A stretch of DNA of 64,000 bases, taken from Dactylonectria macrodidyma (Eukaryota > Ascomycota > Sordariomycetes > Hypocreales > Nectriaceae). This document shows positions 9,983 through 22,054 of the stretch, piece after piece (positions within the stretch are counted from its first letter, which is position 1; every line of letters begins with the position of its first letter). Location: positions 1,475,690 through 1,539,689 of the forward strand of contig JAGMUV010000017.1 of the NCBI GenBank assembly GCA_020744425.1. The letters run 5' to 3'. The notes beneath the pieces were generated by a model. It made no database searches, was not told the origin of the DNA, and was given only the letters and a program-made list of their open reading frames with translations. Both the position numbers and the translations under genes were made by a program.

Positions 9983-12900
9983 CTAGATAATTATGTCCTC
10001 GTACTCAATATAATCTGCAGCATTCATCTTAGCCTCTGCCTCAATAAGCCTGTGATTAATACCCAGGTGGCTACCTGCTGCCGCTACTTGTCGTGCAGTT
10101 TTATTTCCAAGTTTTGTCACTGCATTTATATCAGCCCCTGCCTCAAGAAGCCTGTCAACAATGTCAAGGCTTCCGCACTGTGTAGCCGTCTGCAGTGCAG
10201 TTCTCCCTTTGGTCCAGGCATTGACATCAGCCCCTGACTTCAGAAGCCTGTCAAAAACATCCAAATCGCCGCCGCGGACAGCTGCCTCTAGTGCTGATTG
10301 ACTGAACCACCAGGTAGTGTTGACTCCAAATCGTTTCCAACTTATAGGATCATGCGCATCAACCCTTGCCCTAAGAAGCCGATGAACAAGTTTCAGGTTA
10401 CCGTCTTCGGCAGCTGCCTTAAGTCCCATCTTTCCCCCAATATCAGCAGCTTCCTGCCGTGCAGTTTGTACTTTGCCCTTCGCAAGGGAGGCTTTCATTT
10501 CAACCCCTGCATCAAGAAGCCTTTCTACAAAACCCAAGTTGTCACCTTCTGTAGTTATGAATAGTGTGTTTAGTGGTTCATCAACATAAATCTTTGATCA
10601 TTGCTTCTCTAAGGCTCTCAAGAGTCGTCAAGTATGCATCACCGACGCAAAAAGCGCCGAATCATGCTTCAGAGCAATGTCAATCATTGTTGGATCACCT
10701 TCTTTCACTGAGAAACGCATAATGTTTCTTATGTGTGAAAAAGAACACTGATCGCATGTTACAAGCCAACGGATCAGGGAATAATGCTTTGCTCGAAGCA
10801 TCCAAGTCACTATTTCTGAGTCTCCTATGTCCCGGGGTCCACTTTCCCACCGCTTTTTGGCGAGAGGATTCGAATGCAGCACCAATTGCGTCAATAATTC
10901 CCATGCTCTAGATAACCCTTCTTAGGACTCACTTAGGTGGGAAATCCAGTGAATTAAAGCATATCTTATGAACGGGTGTGCGACTTGTACAACTTCCATG
11001 GCAGTTGTCGTCTCAAAACTAGCCATAGTCCCAGCAAGAGCCACCGCAGCAGCCTCAGCCTGGATGTGTTGGGTGGATTTGCTAAGTAAGAGTAGAGATG
11101 CTGCCTTCAAACGGTGTGGAAGAGTGGAGCGAGCTATTCCCGTAGGCGTGATTGAAGGCAGAGGTCGGGGACGTCGAGCAACCGTCGTCTCGAAGTCGTT
11201 GAAATTCAGATAAGTGACGCATATCTCACCAAGATGATTATCAGCATCCGCGAGCTTGAGATGGAATTTGTCGAATTGGGAAGCAGAAGATTTTCCAAGG
11301 AAGAATTGCTGGATGGAGTGGTGTGCAAAATGAACGGTTTTATGCTCCTCGTCAACTTCGACGAGGCTCTCACACCAGGAGCCAATGTATTGGATGTTGT
11401 TGACAAACCGTTCTGGCCTCGAGTACTGCTGGCCAACTTCGATAAAGATAGCTTCACGAATCTCATCAAGACTCAGTGGTCGTCTAGCAGCGGCAATCCA
11501 AGTAAGGCTTGTTGTACGAATTTGGAATTACCTCGAGAAGCTATCCGAGAACGACTCCGGTTAAACGTTTCAGTTAGATCCTTTGGGAGGTTCTGGGTTG
11601 CCATCCGAATTTCGTCATCACAGTGTTGAGAACATATTTCGTTGATCTGAAAGGTGACCCACAAAAACCTGCAGAGTGAGCAATCTTTCTGTTACATGGG
11701 TATGATGAGATTCAGTTGACGTACATTCTGTCTGCGCCGGTGAGCAATGCCTGCTTGACCTGATTGAGGAGATCCGGATCTCCAACGACAAGATCTTCGT
11801 TCTCCAGTCGCTCGTTAATTGCATCCTCAACAAAAACTGCAATCTCAGACTGGGCTGTCGAGAAACTCATGGAGACATGCTCCACCAGAGGAAACATCCT
11901 TTTAATTTCGCGAGAAATATTATCCCGACTGACCAGGAAGGTTTTGACATTTTCGATGTCAGATATCGTCGAAGAGAGACTTTCAAACAGGTCGTGGCGG
12001 TCTTCCCTTTCACACTCATCCAGGGCATCGATTACGATATAGAACATTCTCAGCGATGCTATCCCTGTTCGGAGAAGTTTGATGAGTTCTTCGTATCTGG
12101 ACGAAGCCGTGTGTAGCATTTTCTCTAATGCCATCTGTATCTCTGTCTAAAGTTCGATTTGCTCTAATACCTGTCGTAAAATCGATCTGAGTATTGTTTC
12201 TACTCTTAGGGATCTCCTATCGTCGAATCGTGGGAAGAAGAATGAGACAAACACATCTGGTGTATGCTTTTCGGTCAAGATGTTGTCAATCACGCTCGCC
12301 CTATTGTTTACATTAGCTCACACAAAAACGAGGTTAATCAGAAAATACCGACGCGAGGATCGGTTTTCCAGATCCGACTGTGTTGTTTGTTAGAATGTTC
12401 AGACACGACTGGAATCACCCACTCTTTCCAGAACACCAGAGTAATGGAGCTTCAGTGGAATCGATCCATTGCTCAAACTCTGAGGTCTTAAATAGCCCAT
12501 TGCCTGTGCCTTTACGTCTTTTGCGGCGGCTTTGCTTGAGTGGTTTCAGATAGTCATGAGTTGACAGCGAGTCAAGCAGCTTCTGTCTCCGTTCTCCTAA
12601 TCCAATGTCAGTATCCTTTCGATTCCACCTACGAGCTCTTTGTTCATCCCTTTCCAATGCCAAGGCGTCGAACTGATCATCCGTTCGCGAAACGCATTTA
12701 CTCAACATCTGCCTTGTGCTCGACTGCCTTTTTCTTTCTTTGCTTTGGAGCTGTTGGTATCGGTGATCAGCTTGCGCCTTGGCTAGTTTAAGATCTGCAT
12801 TCACATCCGTGCTGCATCTACGAATGTTGTCCATGTCGGGTTTGAATTCTTGCTCAAAGGACTCCCAGAACGATTTCAGCAGTTTCATTTGCGCTTCTTA

Positions 12901-13537
12901 CTATCAGAACTTTATTTTTCCAAAAGTGAACGAATGATGATTGTGTACTCACAAGGGCGTTGGGAGGCTTCAATTACGTGCTTGCAACAATATACAATTG
13001 ACCGATGGAAATTACTGAGTGAATTCTGGCGCCGAATCGAGTTAGGATATAGAATCTGGTATTCTGCAAATCGTGGGCAGAGGCTACCCAGATTCATGAA
13101 TAGCTCTGAAGCGGCATCGTAAAACGAGACGAAGTTGGAAACAACCTAGGGATTCGCCGCGCATAGATGTGTAATTGCGTCGCAACAAAATTATGGCAAC
13201 ATACGAGCATTGTCAGTCTAACGCTCCCCCAGACAAGGGCAGCAATCTCTGGGTGTGATGAAACATAAGTGTTGACGATGGCAGAAAAGTCCCGAACCAA
13301 CTGGAGCACAGAATATAGTCGGCTGGCAAGACTAGGCCCTCGTCTGTTACTAGTCTTGGCATCAAGCTGAGCTGTAAATACGAGAACAGCATCAGCATTA
13401 GGAATCACCTTGACGTCTTGGAGCTCGCGACGCTGGTCGACAGTGAGAATGCCTATGAAATCGTCGATTGCTGTTTGTAGTGTCTGACCCGGTGTGACTT
13501 GCACGAGGGCAGACGACGATGGGTCATTGGGGTCCAT
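9983..13537 (-). pseudogene. NACHT/ankyrin NLR-like (STAND) gene, degraded
   Basis: Read on the minus strand from an ATG at 13537 (MDPNDPSSSALVQ). N-terminal part: a DUF7708-like domain with SHPEIAALVWGSVRLTML and, after an intron, MNLGSLCPRFAEYQ. Then a coiled, charged linker (12415-12888). Then a NACHT-type NTPase: P-loop GKIGSGKP assembled across an intron, Walker B-like FYIVIDALDECE near 12020, and a winged-helix region (SLDEIREAIFIEVGQQYSRPER, 11360-11480). C-terminal ankyrin repeats (GADVNAWTKGRTALQTAT, GADINAVTKLG) lie at 9983-10537. Lesions: Walker A Thr/Ser replaced by Pro; in-frame TAG at 12147-12149; a frameshift near 11500; in-frame TAA at 10922-10924; a further break around 10564-10630. 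Intact relatives are proposed fungal non-self recognition and programmed cell death proteins. The exon junction near 12900-12960 is unresolved. Confidence 0.72.
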
Positions 13538-14605
13538 GATATAATTGCAAGCCGACAGCTCTGTTCCCAAGCCTGTCACAGTCGCAATGAGGGTGGCTTT
13601 CCTCAAGGCGACTCTGTTGATGTGTTAAATTCTTTTGGCAGAATCAGGCTGAGGGAGGACGCCACTGAAGTTCTGTCACGTGGGAAAAGGCTGTGCATAG
13701 GTAGGTATGCAGTATGATTCTCTATAAATACACATTCGAGATCATTTCCATATATGAGAGGCAACAACCACTGTAATCGGCAGCCTGGGATTCTCCTTAG
13801 TTTAGCACATGGAACGGCTCTTCCGCCATCCTAGGCACATCCCATAGAGTGGCATAAGCCTCCACTTCGGTATCAAACAGGGGATCGAGCCAATTAGAAA
13901 ACAATAAATCAAAGGTACATCAGCTTCTACCTATTTTTGCTGGTGCCATAAGTCCAAGCAATTATCTAGTTTACATAAAGCTACATGGCGTGAGCCTCTA
14001 GACAGGCCTAATTCTGCCGCATCTGAGGTCTATGTATGTACCTTGGCTGTGGCTTGTGCCATGTGGGGCTGATACCGAGATGGAGGCTTATGCCACTCTA
14101 AGGGATAGTGGAGTGAGGACATCAAAGTTTCGGTACAGTGCATCCTGATCGCGGCGTTTCGGTCAATAGTTTCTCCGCATATCCAGCCTTTGGAGATCAT
14201 GGCTAGCGGCTGAGTAACCACAGCTGTTGACCATGACATCATCTTTACCGAGGCTCAATTCTCGTAAGCAGTCCTCATTGCCACTCCCTCCTCCACAGTC
14301 TCCCCGCAGTCTTCCCCGGAATGATTAATGGTGATCCCTAGTTGGGATTCGAAGCTGCATGGAGATGGAACGATCAAGCCAATAATCTGGTTAGTTCGAT
14401 GCGAATAGCCTGTTCTGTGGGTACAATTATTTCCCCGTAGCGGCATTCCTTCTCGAAGAACCATCATTCAACATTCCACTTTGAGTCCACTACCCTCCCT
14501 CGCGTCGCGTCACTCCTCTCGACCACCGTCCACTGCGACCCCCCTCCGCGACCCTCTACGGGACACAAATACAGGGGACAATCCGACGGCTTTCGATCCC
14601 ACGCC
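13538..14605. other. Intergenic region upstream of a Zn2Cys6 gene
   Basis: No gene is supported. It holds the promoter and 5' leader of the plus-strand regulator starting at 14606. The leader just before the ATG (14480-14600) is C-rich, as often in fungal 5' UTRs. Some sequence upstream of 13537 in the NLR frame is open for about 25 codons but lacks an ATG. Confidence 0.45.
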
Positions 14606-17440
14606 ATGGCCGACGTCGAACCCGTTCCCAGCGACAAGGAGACTGAAGATGCCAAGGCCAAGCCGCGCACCAAGATGCGCAAGCGAGCTCGGAAGGCCTG
14701 TCTGTCTTGCCGCTCCCGAAAAGTCCGATGCGACGTGTCTCAACGCGGCCGTCCTTGCATGAACTGCCACTTGGACAATGAGACTTGCATTGTCACGAGT
14801 AGAGCGTCCAAGTTGTAAGCCAAAATCGCTATCCATTCACTATCCAACCGCAGGACTCGGCTCACCCATCTTCAATGCAGCGCTCTACCCGATCCTGGAG
14901 ACGATGTTCAGGCATCTTATCCCCCCTATGCCCCGATCGATCAACATTCCGACGATGCCAACGAAGGGCAATCTAGCTCGGTGCCGGCCTTGAACGGCCA
15001 TCATATTCCTCTTGCGCAGAACCCAACAAGTATCGGCCGAGATGGCCCGGTACGTTCCAATGGCGACAGGGTCCAACACCAGAACATGATGGGATCCATG
15101 CCGCCGAATCCCACGGGTAACGGTTTTCCGCCTATCCCAGGTGAGAGAGTGATCGATCCTTCCACTAGTAATTATTGCCCATTACTCTTTTTTCGGTTGC
15201 CTCCACTAACTTATAGCACAGCTTCACTCCCATACGTTCAATCCGAACCCTTGACTTGGCTGAGTGACCTCTCAACTAGAGTCGATTCCCAGCCCAAGGC
15301 CAATCCCGGATCCAGCTCCGAAGTTGTTCACTGCTTCTACCCGTTTCTCGCCCTCACAAATCTTCACAATGTCCCCCATCAAGACGTCAACTTTCTCGAA
15401 ATGCAAGGCTGTCTACGGGTCCCAATCCGTGCGCTTCTGGACGACTTCATCAAACAGTTCTTTCTCCACGTGCACCCGATATTACCTTTAATTAACGAGG
15501 GGGATTTCTGGGATATGTACTGTCACGAGGTGGATGAGGTGCCCACGGCGCGCATCTCGTTGCTTGTATTTCAGGCCATACTTTTCGCCTCCTGCAACTT
15601 CGTCTCCCATTCGACCATGGAAGCACTTGGCTATACGACAATCCGGGAGATGAGAGCTTCGTTTCACCGAAGAGCTAAGCTTCTTTTCGACATGGGAACA
15701 GAAACCTCAGATCTAGCCCTGTCACAAGCTGCCGTCCTCCTATCATACACGTCTCTCTCGTCCACCAAGAAGGTGAATACGTCATGGCTAAGTCTAGCCA
15801 TCAATTATGCAAAGAGTGTGGACGCGCACATTTATGCTGCCATGCCTGCATCGCACTGCTCGAAGTCGCAGGCGATATTAAGAAGGCTCTGGTGGTGTTG
15901 CGTTCTCCGAGATCACTCGGTCGGGCTTCTCATGAGACGACCCATCCTCATAACAGCGGACCAGTTCGACTTCAATGCATCCCCGCTTGGTATTGCAGAC
16001 CTTGACGACGAGTTCCAGCGGTCCAAAGTTTATAATCCAGAAACTAAGAACGCATTGGCCGAGATTTTCGTCCAATCCGTCCAGCTCAACGTTGTCCTCA
16101 ATGGGATCTTGCTGCTTTGCTTCCCGCTTCAAGGCTGGACTCAAGCAGCGAAAACCGACAACGCGGCTCGTTTGACGCATTGCAAAGTCGCACTGAAGGG
16201 ATGGTATGATCAGGCAACCCTGCGACTAGCCATTGTTCCAGGCGAAAATGGCCCGCGGAGTCTTCTTGAAGACGAAAACAGCCACGAATCTATAACGCTG
16301 TACAGGAATCTCATGCTGATGCACTACTACAACTCACGGATCGCTCTGTGTCATCACGAGGTCCTATATCTTGACACCCTCCAAGGCGGAATCAGAGACA
16401 GCTCGATGGCCAAAGACCTGTCAGTCATCTTAGACAATCAGCGCGAGCTACAAACTGCCGCGAGATCCGTCATCGAATGTCACAAACAACTAGTAGGACT
16501 CAATCTCGCACGGTGGCTTCCGCTTCCAGCGATCGGCTGCACTCTTCTCCCACTGATCCTGAATATTTTGGACATCAAGCTGTCAGCACCACTTCCCAAC
16601 CCCAATTCAAACTCGATGGCGCCGGCCCTCAAACAGCGTGAGCTCAACACCCTCATTGAGGTGATGAAGACATATCAGCCCCAATATGACGGTGTGGATT
16701 GGGTCAGTGAAATCGTTCGTCACGTTGTCAACCTCGCCCAGCTTGACAACCTTAGCCCTCATCAGCACAAGTCTGTAATCGACTGGACACACATTTTCGC
16801 ATATCAGCCTAGCTCATATCTCAGGTTGGTGATGGCGCTCGACCTTGGTCTCAGCAAGGGACGAATCCCTCAAGACAGAGACTTTCCAATCAGCCTGAGA
16901 GGGATTTTCGCTCTTGGCGTTAGTCCCATCAAAGAGCTGATCCAACCTCGATACCCAATTTATTCCATCAGCAATAATCATGTGAATCAGGCTTTCTACC
17001 GGCCTCATGATGCCTCTCCTACGGTATATGGTATAGATCCGACCCAGAAAATGCGTCTTGTATTCAGCGCCAGCCAAACAAACCAAACCTCCCAAGCAGA
17101 CCAAGCGAACGCGGTCCAAACCGTACATCAAGCCACCCAGGGTAACTTTTACGGGAACTGGGCCCCAATCGAGTTTCAAGACACCGATATGTCCATGTCA
17201 GACGACATCGGCGACTTTGTCACCGGTCACGACGAAATATTCTCGCTGCAAGGAGAGGCACGAGAGATAGACGAATTAGAAGATACAAACACTGACGGAG
17301 GGTCGTCAAATACGTCAAAAGAATGCCATAGTAACAAAAGCCATGGTGTGGCCATCGTTGGAGGCCAGATGAATCACGAAACGGCAGGAGTATTGATGAA
17401 TGCAATGTATGATGGGAATATGGGGGAAAGCAATTCTTAG
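14606..17440 (+). CDS. Zn2Cys6 transcription factor with fungal-specific middle domain
   Basis: Three exons (14606-14814, 14881-15140, 15222-17440), 2688 nt, 895 residues. The Zn2Cys6 cluster uses C32, C35, C42, C51, C54 and C61 (C-x2-C-x6-C-x8-C-x2-C-x6-C), preceded by a basic stretch (KMRKRARK). The fungal_trans domain begins around LLDDFIKQFFLHVHPILPLI and contains the helical RRLWWCCVLRDHSVGLLMRRP region, typical of regulators of carbon, fatty-acid or secondary metabolism. The C-terminus is acidic and Ser/Thr-rich, a possible activation region. The second intron (15141-15221) is 81 nt with no in-frame stop, so its retention would add 27 residues. The target is unknown. The neighbouring P450 is convergent, so no shared promoter is implied. 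Confidence 0.88.
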
Positions 17441-17797
17441 GAGTTTAGGTGTGGGTTTGTCTAACAGAATGTTCAAACTGTTCTTCTTTATATAACGGTA
17501 TCCCCATAAAGGTATATTCAGGGAAAACAGCAACTACCACTGAATCAAAAGTTTTAATATTAGCAGAATATCAACTTCTTCTCTTGAAATCACAATTGGT
17601 CATTCTCTAAATCTGCTCCGGTGCCTCTCAACATGCAAGTGTTGTCTCTTGTCACTCCCCTTCCTAGCTCCGCTACCACAGGTTTACTGCTATTATCTCA
17701 AATTCCATTATGCAAGAAGTAGGTAATCACCCTATTGGAAATCGATTTCTTTGGTCTTTTAAGTCATCTCTTAGCAGGTATCGAATCCGTGCCAATT

Positions 17798-19589
17798 TCA
17801 CGGCCGCCTTGTGAATACCAACGGGCATTCGTCCTAGAAGTCGAATCAGTACATGTTGGGCAATCCCGTCAACGACGGTTATAAATGTTGAACATACCAT
17901 AGGGAACAATGTAGCAAACACTCTGATCTCCTCCGAGCGACTTGTAGCGTGGTGCACCCAATCGACTTCTAATGCGGCTTTACCTATCATCGCTGCCATA
18001 GTAAGTGGCACATACTTCCGCGCAAGGCAGTCATGGGCACCACTGCCAAACACAAGCCAGTTCTTGGTTTTCGACTCGGCATCGCCAGTGATCCACCGAT
18101 CCGGATCGAAGTAGTCTGGGTTGGGGTACGCTTCAGGGTCGTGGAGAGCTGGGTAGCATGATGGAACAATCATGGCACCCTTTGGTACGGTATAGTTTGG
18201 AGTGACAGGGAACTTCTTGGTGGTAAGGTACGGCACAAAGATGACGGGGGGGCGATGACGTAGAATCTCCTTGATCACGGCATTGGTGTAGGTGAGCGAT
18301 TCGTACATACTCAGATCAAGGGGCCGGTTTCTGTCACCACCACGCGCGTCGAGGTTCTCTTCTCGAAGACGATGCAGGACTTCGGGTCTTTGGGCAAGAA
18401 CTTGAAAAAGCCAAGTAGTGGAGCTGCTGGATGCGTCTTGGGAGGCAAACAAGAACGTGAACATAGTCTGCCCAATCTCGTAGTCTGTGAATTCACGGAT
18501 GAGGTTCGTTGGCTTTTCCACTCCAACCTCACCAGCGGCAATCCTTTCACGATACTTCTTGGACTCCATCATATGTTGAACCCACTGGTCGACGATGCAG
18601 GTTGGCGCAGCGCCAGTGGCCATGTTGGCCTTGCACGCGGCAGCACACTTTGCGAACTCAGCCAGGACGGCGTCTGCAATACGCTTTCCATACCAGCACT
18701 TGGTGAATGGGATATGGATGGAAAATGGAATGTTAACAAGCTCAAGTGCCGCGGTGACGAGATAGAAATCATCAGCAATTTTCTTGACCGCATCTTGGGA
18801 GATGTAGTCTCCAAAGAATGTTCGGCATGACAGGGCGCAGTTGATCTCCCTGAACATCCCCATAAAGGGCATTGGCTTGCCTCCATTGGCTTCGCTGGCA
18901 GCGACGAACTTGTCGAAATAGTCACCATAGACCTTTTCTTGAACCGGCAAGTATGTGCTGAGAGCTTGGTTCGTGAAGAGGCCGGTCAATCCCCTGCGGA
19001 ACTCGGTATGAGCCTTGCCCATGAGGAACACCCAGGCATCTGGACGCATGATTTCGGTCGCGATCGGGACAATGCAGGGCTTGGCGTATGTTGGCGACCT
19101 GAAGACTTTGTGCGCAAGGTCGCGATCTGAAGCCAGGACGACAAACCTATGACATGGTTGAGTCAGGGTGTCGATGCTTCATGAGGGAATAGAGGAAACA
19201 TCGCGAGACACCTACTTGTGGAATACAGAGACACAGCTCAATGGCCCGCTAGCCCATTGAGCAAGATACTCATCGAACTTTGGATGCAGTGCTTGTATAA
19301 ATGGCCCCATGAACGGTATTTTGAACATTGGCCCAGCTATCGAACCCTTCCGCTTGATGTAAAGAACTGGAACATATCAGCATCGCTTGACTGACAGAGA
19401 TGTTCTAGCCAGCGTACCTTGGTCATATGCAACAAGCATGACCAAAACTGTGATAAAAAGCTGGATGCCAGTCAGGCCAGAAAGATAGCCCGACAGGAAG
19501 CCATTCTCTTGTCCCGCGGCGGACTGCCTCGAGACAACGGTCTCATTTTGGACAGAGGCAGCAATACTGCCTTCGACAACTGTAGCCAT
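17798..19589 (-). CDS. erg5: C-22 sterol desaturase, cytochrome P450 CYP61
   Basis: Four exons (19418-19589, 19216-19366, 17898-19146, 17798-17833) sum to 1608 nt, 535 residues, the normal CYP61 length. The ATG at 19589 has a good context (CACGCCATGGCT). An N-terminal membrane anchor (LFITVLVMLVAY) is followed by LYIKRKGSIAGPMFKIPFMG. The I-helix is FASQDASSSSTTW (341-353), the CYP61 hallmark; ExxR is EILR at 401-404; the heme-binding loop is FGSGAHDCLA with C481. The last 36-nt exon supplies the C-terminus (DECPLVFTRRP). It introduces the C22-C23 double bond late in ergosterol synthesis, in the endoplasmic reticulum with NADPH-P450 reductase. No lesions are seen. The residue after heme-loop Cys-Leu is Ala where the general P450 consensus has Gly. 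Confidence 0.93.
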
Positions 19590-20478
19590 GGCGTGGGCTG
19601 AACTTTCAAGGGTATACCCAGTCAATTGGCGTGTGGTTTGGAAAGTCGGACATCAAAACCTTTTATACCAAATTCCCCAAGTCGATGAAATGAGCGACCG
19701 TATTCGTACTCTACCACGAATCTAGGCGCTTGACGTAATTGGGTCGGCATTGAGACCGTGCTTTGAGATGCTGAGATGGAGAGTCAGTCGGATCTGGTCC
19801 CCACCGGCATTGCCCGAACCGAGAGGGTCTGAACAAGGATGCATCAGTGGACAACATTACGGCTCCAATGTGTTGGACTTGATTATTAACAGAGACGGAC
19901 ATCGTCACTCCATCAAGAGCCTCCCATTCGGTACTAGACTCCGATGACACGCCAGCGGCTGATCTGACAGGCCGATTCCAGGACCCGCAAGCAAACCGGA
20001 GACTAGTCCTCTAGAGGTTTAGACTCCGAATCGAGATCAGGCCATGCAGCTCAGCAACTAACACAGGAATCTAGTCTTTATTTTGATGGTGTAGGGAGCT
20101 ACAAATGCTTCTTGGTACGACCTACAGCGGGAACATTCTCAGGTTTCAAGGCAAGGCACTGAAATCAAGAACAAAGACACCAATTGGATTAGTCTTAGCC
20201 ATCGAATTTCATTCACATGCTTATCTAGTGGGGCTTACACATGTGGACAAGACTACAATTTCATGCCCAAAACAAGAAGAAAGTGTCATGAATGGTCAAG
20301 AAGTCACTATTGAACGTTTATTGTCTTCGCCTCTTAAAATGGCTACAATAAATCACTAATTCCTAGCAGTAGTTTATGTATTTGCTTAAGATAACCAAAT
20401 ATTTTGAGATGAGAGTACAGTCCTTATTTTCCTTACAAGTGCATGACGAGACATGCGCACCTTCCAGCTAAATGATCA
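19590..20478. other. ERG5 promoter and 3' flank of the next regulator
   Basis: No gene is supported between the P450 start codon and the stop codon of the Zn2Cys6 gene. The stretch must contain the P450 promoter and leader. No unambiguous sterol-response element could be picked out by eye. Confidence 0.45.
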
Positions 20479-22054
20479 TTACCATGAAGTTAGTATCTCC
20501 TCCCAGTATTTCTGGCAAAGTTCTTCATGTGGTGTTCTCAACCAAAGGATACTCTTTAGGCGGATGAGGATATCGGCCCATGTGCACAGCCCGAGGGCTA
20601 TCACAGCCATGCGAGCTTGGCTCTTGAACCATTGATGGTCTACTGTACCGATAGTAGCCACCATACCAACAGAAAGGACCCAAATCCCTAGCGAATCATA
20701 GACGTAATCTGTGTCAGCCAAAGCTGTTATGTGAACTTTGAGTTGGGAAACGATAATACTCGCTAGTGCCGCGTGAGAGTAATATGTAGTTCCATGAACC
20801 ATCAACATGAATAAAGCCATCGCGTATCGAAGACATTCCGAAATGGCCGCTTGTTGTGGTACGTCGCGCGCAAGCGGAGGCAATTGGAGCAACTTGTGCA
20901 TGACAAAGCATACCAGATCGTGCAATTCGGTGTTTGTTAGCTGGTAGAGCTGCGGTTGGTGGAAGATATTGCGGAGGCGAGTTAGAGTATCGACAATGAT
21001 TGGGTCAATGCCATAGTCATCGAATGTGTTTTCTAGAGGCGTCAAGGCAAGGCGCCACTGCAACGTCTGGCCAATCCCATCACCAAAGCCAAAATCATCC
21101 TGAGTTGAAAACTGGGGGGCCCCTGTGACAAGCATAGATACCCTACAAGGAACTATTAGTATAGTTTAATGTCTAAGGAATGGGCAACTCACCAGGAAAC
21201 CATTCTAGCTGTAAGCGGGCTTGTGCTCTTCAGTTGGTTGATGCCGCCCCTGACACTAACCATTTGTTTTACCCCATCAATGTGCATCCTACTAGCTTCA
21301 ATGTTTCTTTTGCCATGCTGCCCATGCGAGGCATTAGCAGTGCAAAGTAGGCATTCGCAAAAGGAGCTCTCACCTCAATTGCGGCCAAAGTGACGACGGA
21401 ATTGAGCGTCTCGTCGTGAAACGCCTCTGACGGGTCCTCAATTTTTCGTCTCACCAGAGACACTGAATCCATCATGAGTAATTCTGAGAGTGGAAATCCT
21501 TTCTGAGCTCGCAATTCTTCATCCAAGGATGCCGTCTGTAATGAGACATGAAATAGTGCAGGATCTGCGAGGCAAAGCGGCCACCACGAGACGACGAATG
21601 GATTTGACTCCATGTTGAGGTCTAGTGGGTAATACTGAAAGGCGATGCTGGTCAAAACTAGTCGGATTAGTCAACTGGAAAAGAGGTTAGGCGTTGAGGT
21701 AAAGTTACAGTGCCAAATAAGACGTTGCACATGTACCCGAGGGAGTCTCGTGGGCGGATAAGAGTCGAAAGGATCGAAAGAGCCATCCGTCGTGTCGAGA
21801 GTCCATGCCGAGTTATCCGAAAGTTCGGAGGTGATGCTCACATCACCTCGAGTCAACGAGAGCATGTCTTCTTCATTTTGAACAGCAAGCGTACTAGTTG
21901 CAGTGTGCGTCTTCGACGACGAAGTTAGAGGCTCGTTGGTGTAAACACAGCTGGTCCCTCTCTTGATGCAGCGGGAGCACCGGGGAGTCCGGAGGTCGCA
22001 TCCATGCTTTGCCTTGGCGCAGGCATCACAGGACCGACGAAGGGTCGCGCGCAT
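20479..22054 (-). CDS. Zn2Cys6 transcription factor, DUF3468-like architecture
   Basis: Four exons (21709-22054, 21374-21657, 21193-21317, 20479-21142) sum to 1419 nt, 472 residues. The Zn2Cys6 cluster sits at the extreme N-terminus: C9, C12, C19, C26, C29, C36 in DACAKAKHGCDLRTPRCSRC, followed by a Ser/Thr-rich linker. The middle has helices with NPFVVSWWPLCLADPALFHV and RMHIDGVKQMVSVRGG, the layout of the fungal_trans_2 (DUF3468) family of short regulators. Three introns of 50-56 nt have good GT, AG and branch signals; the third intron boundary is fixed by phase (ATGGTTTCCTG / GGTATC, Trp). The TTG upstream of the ATG is not needed. The regulon is unknown. It could control the adjacent P450, but nothing in the sequence proves that. 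Confidence 0.85.
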
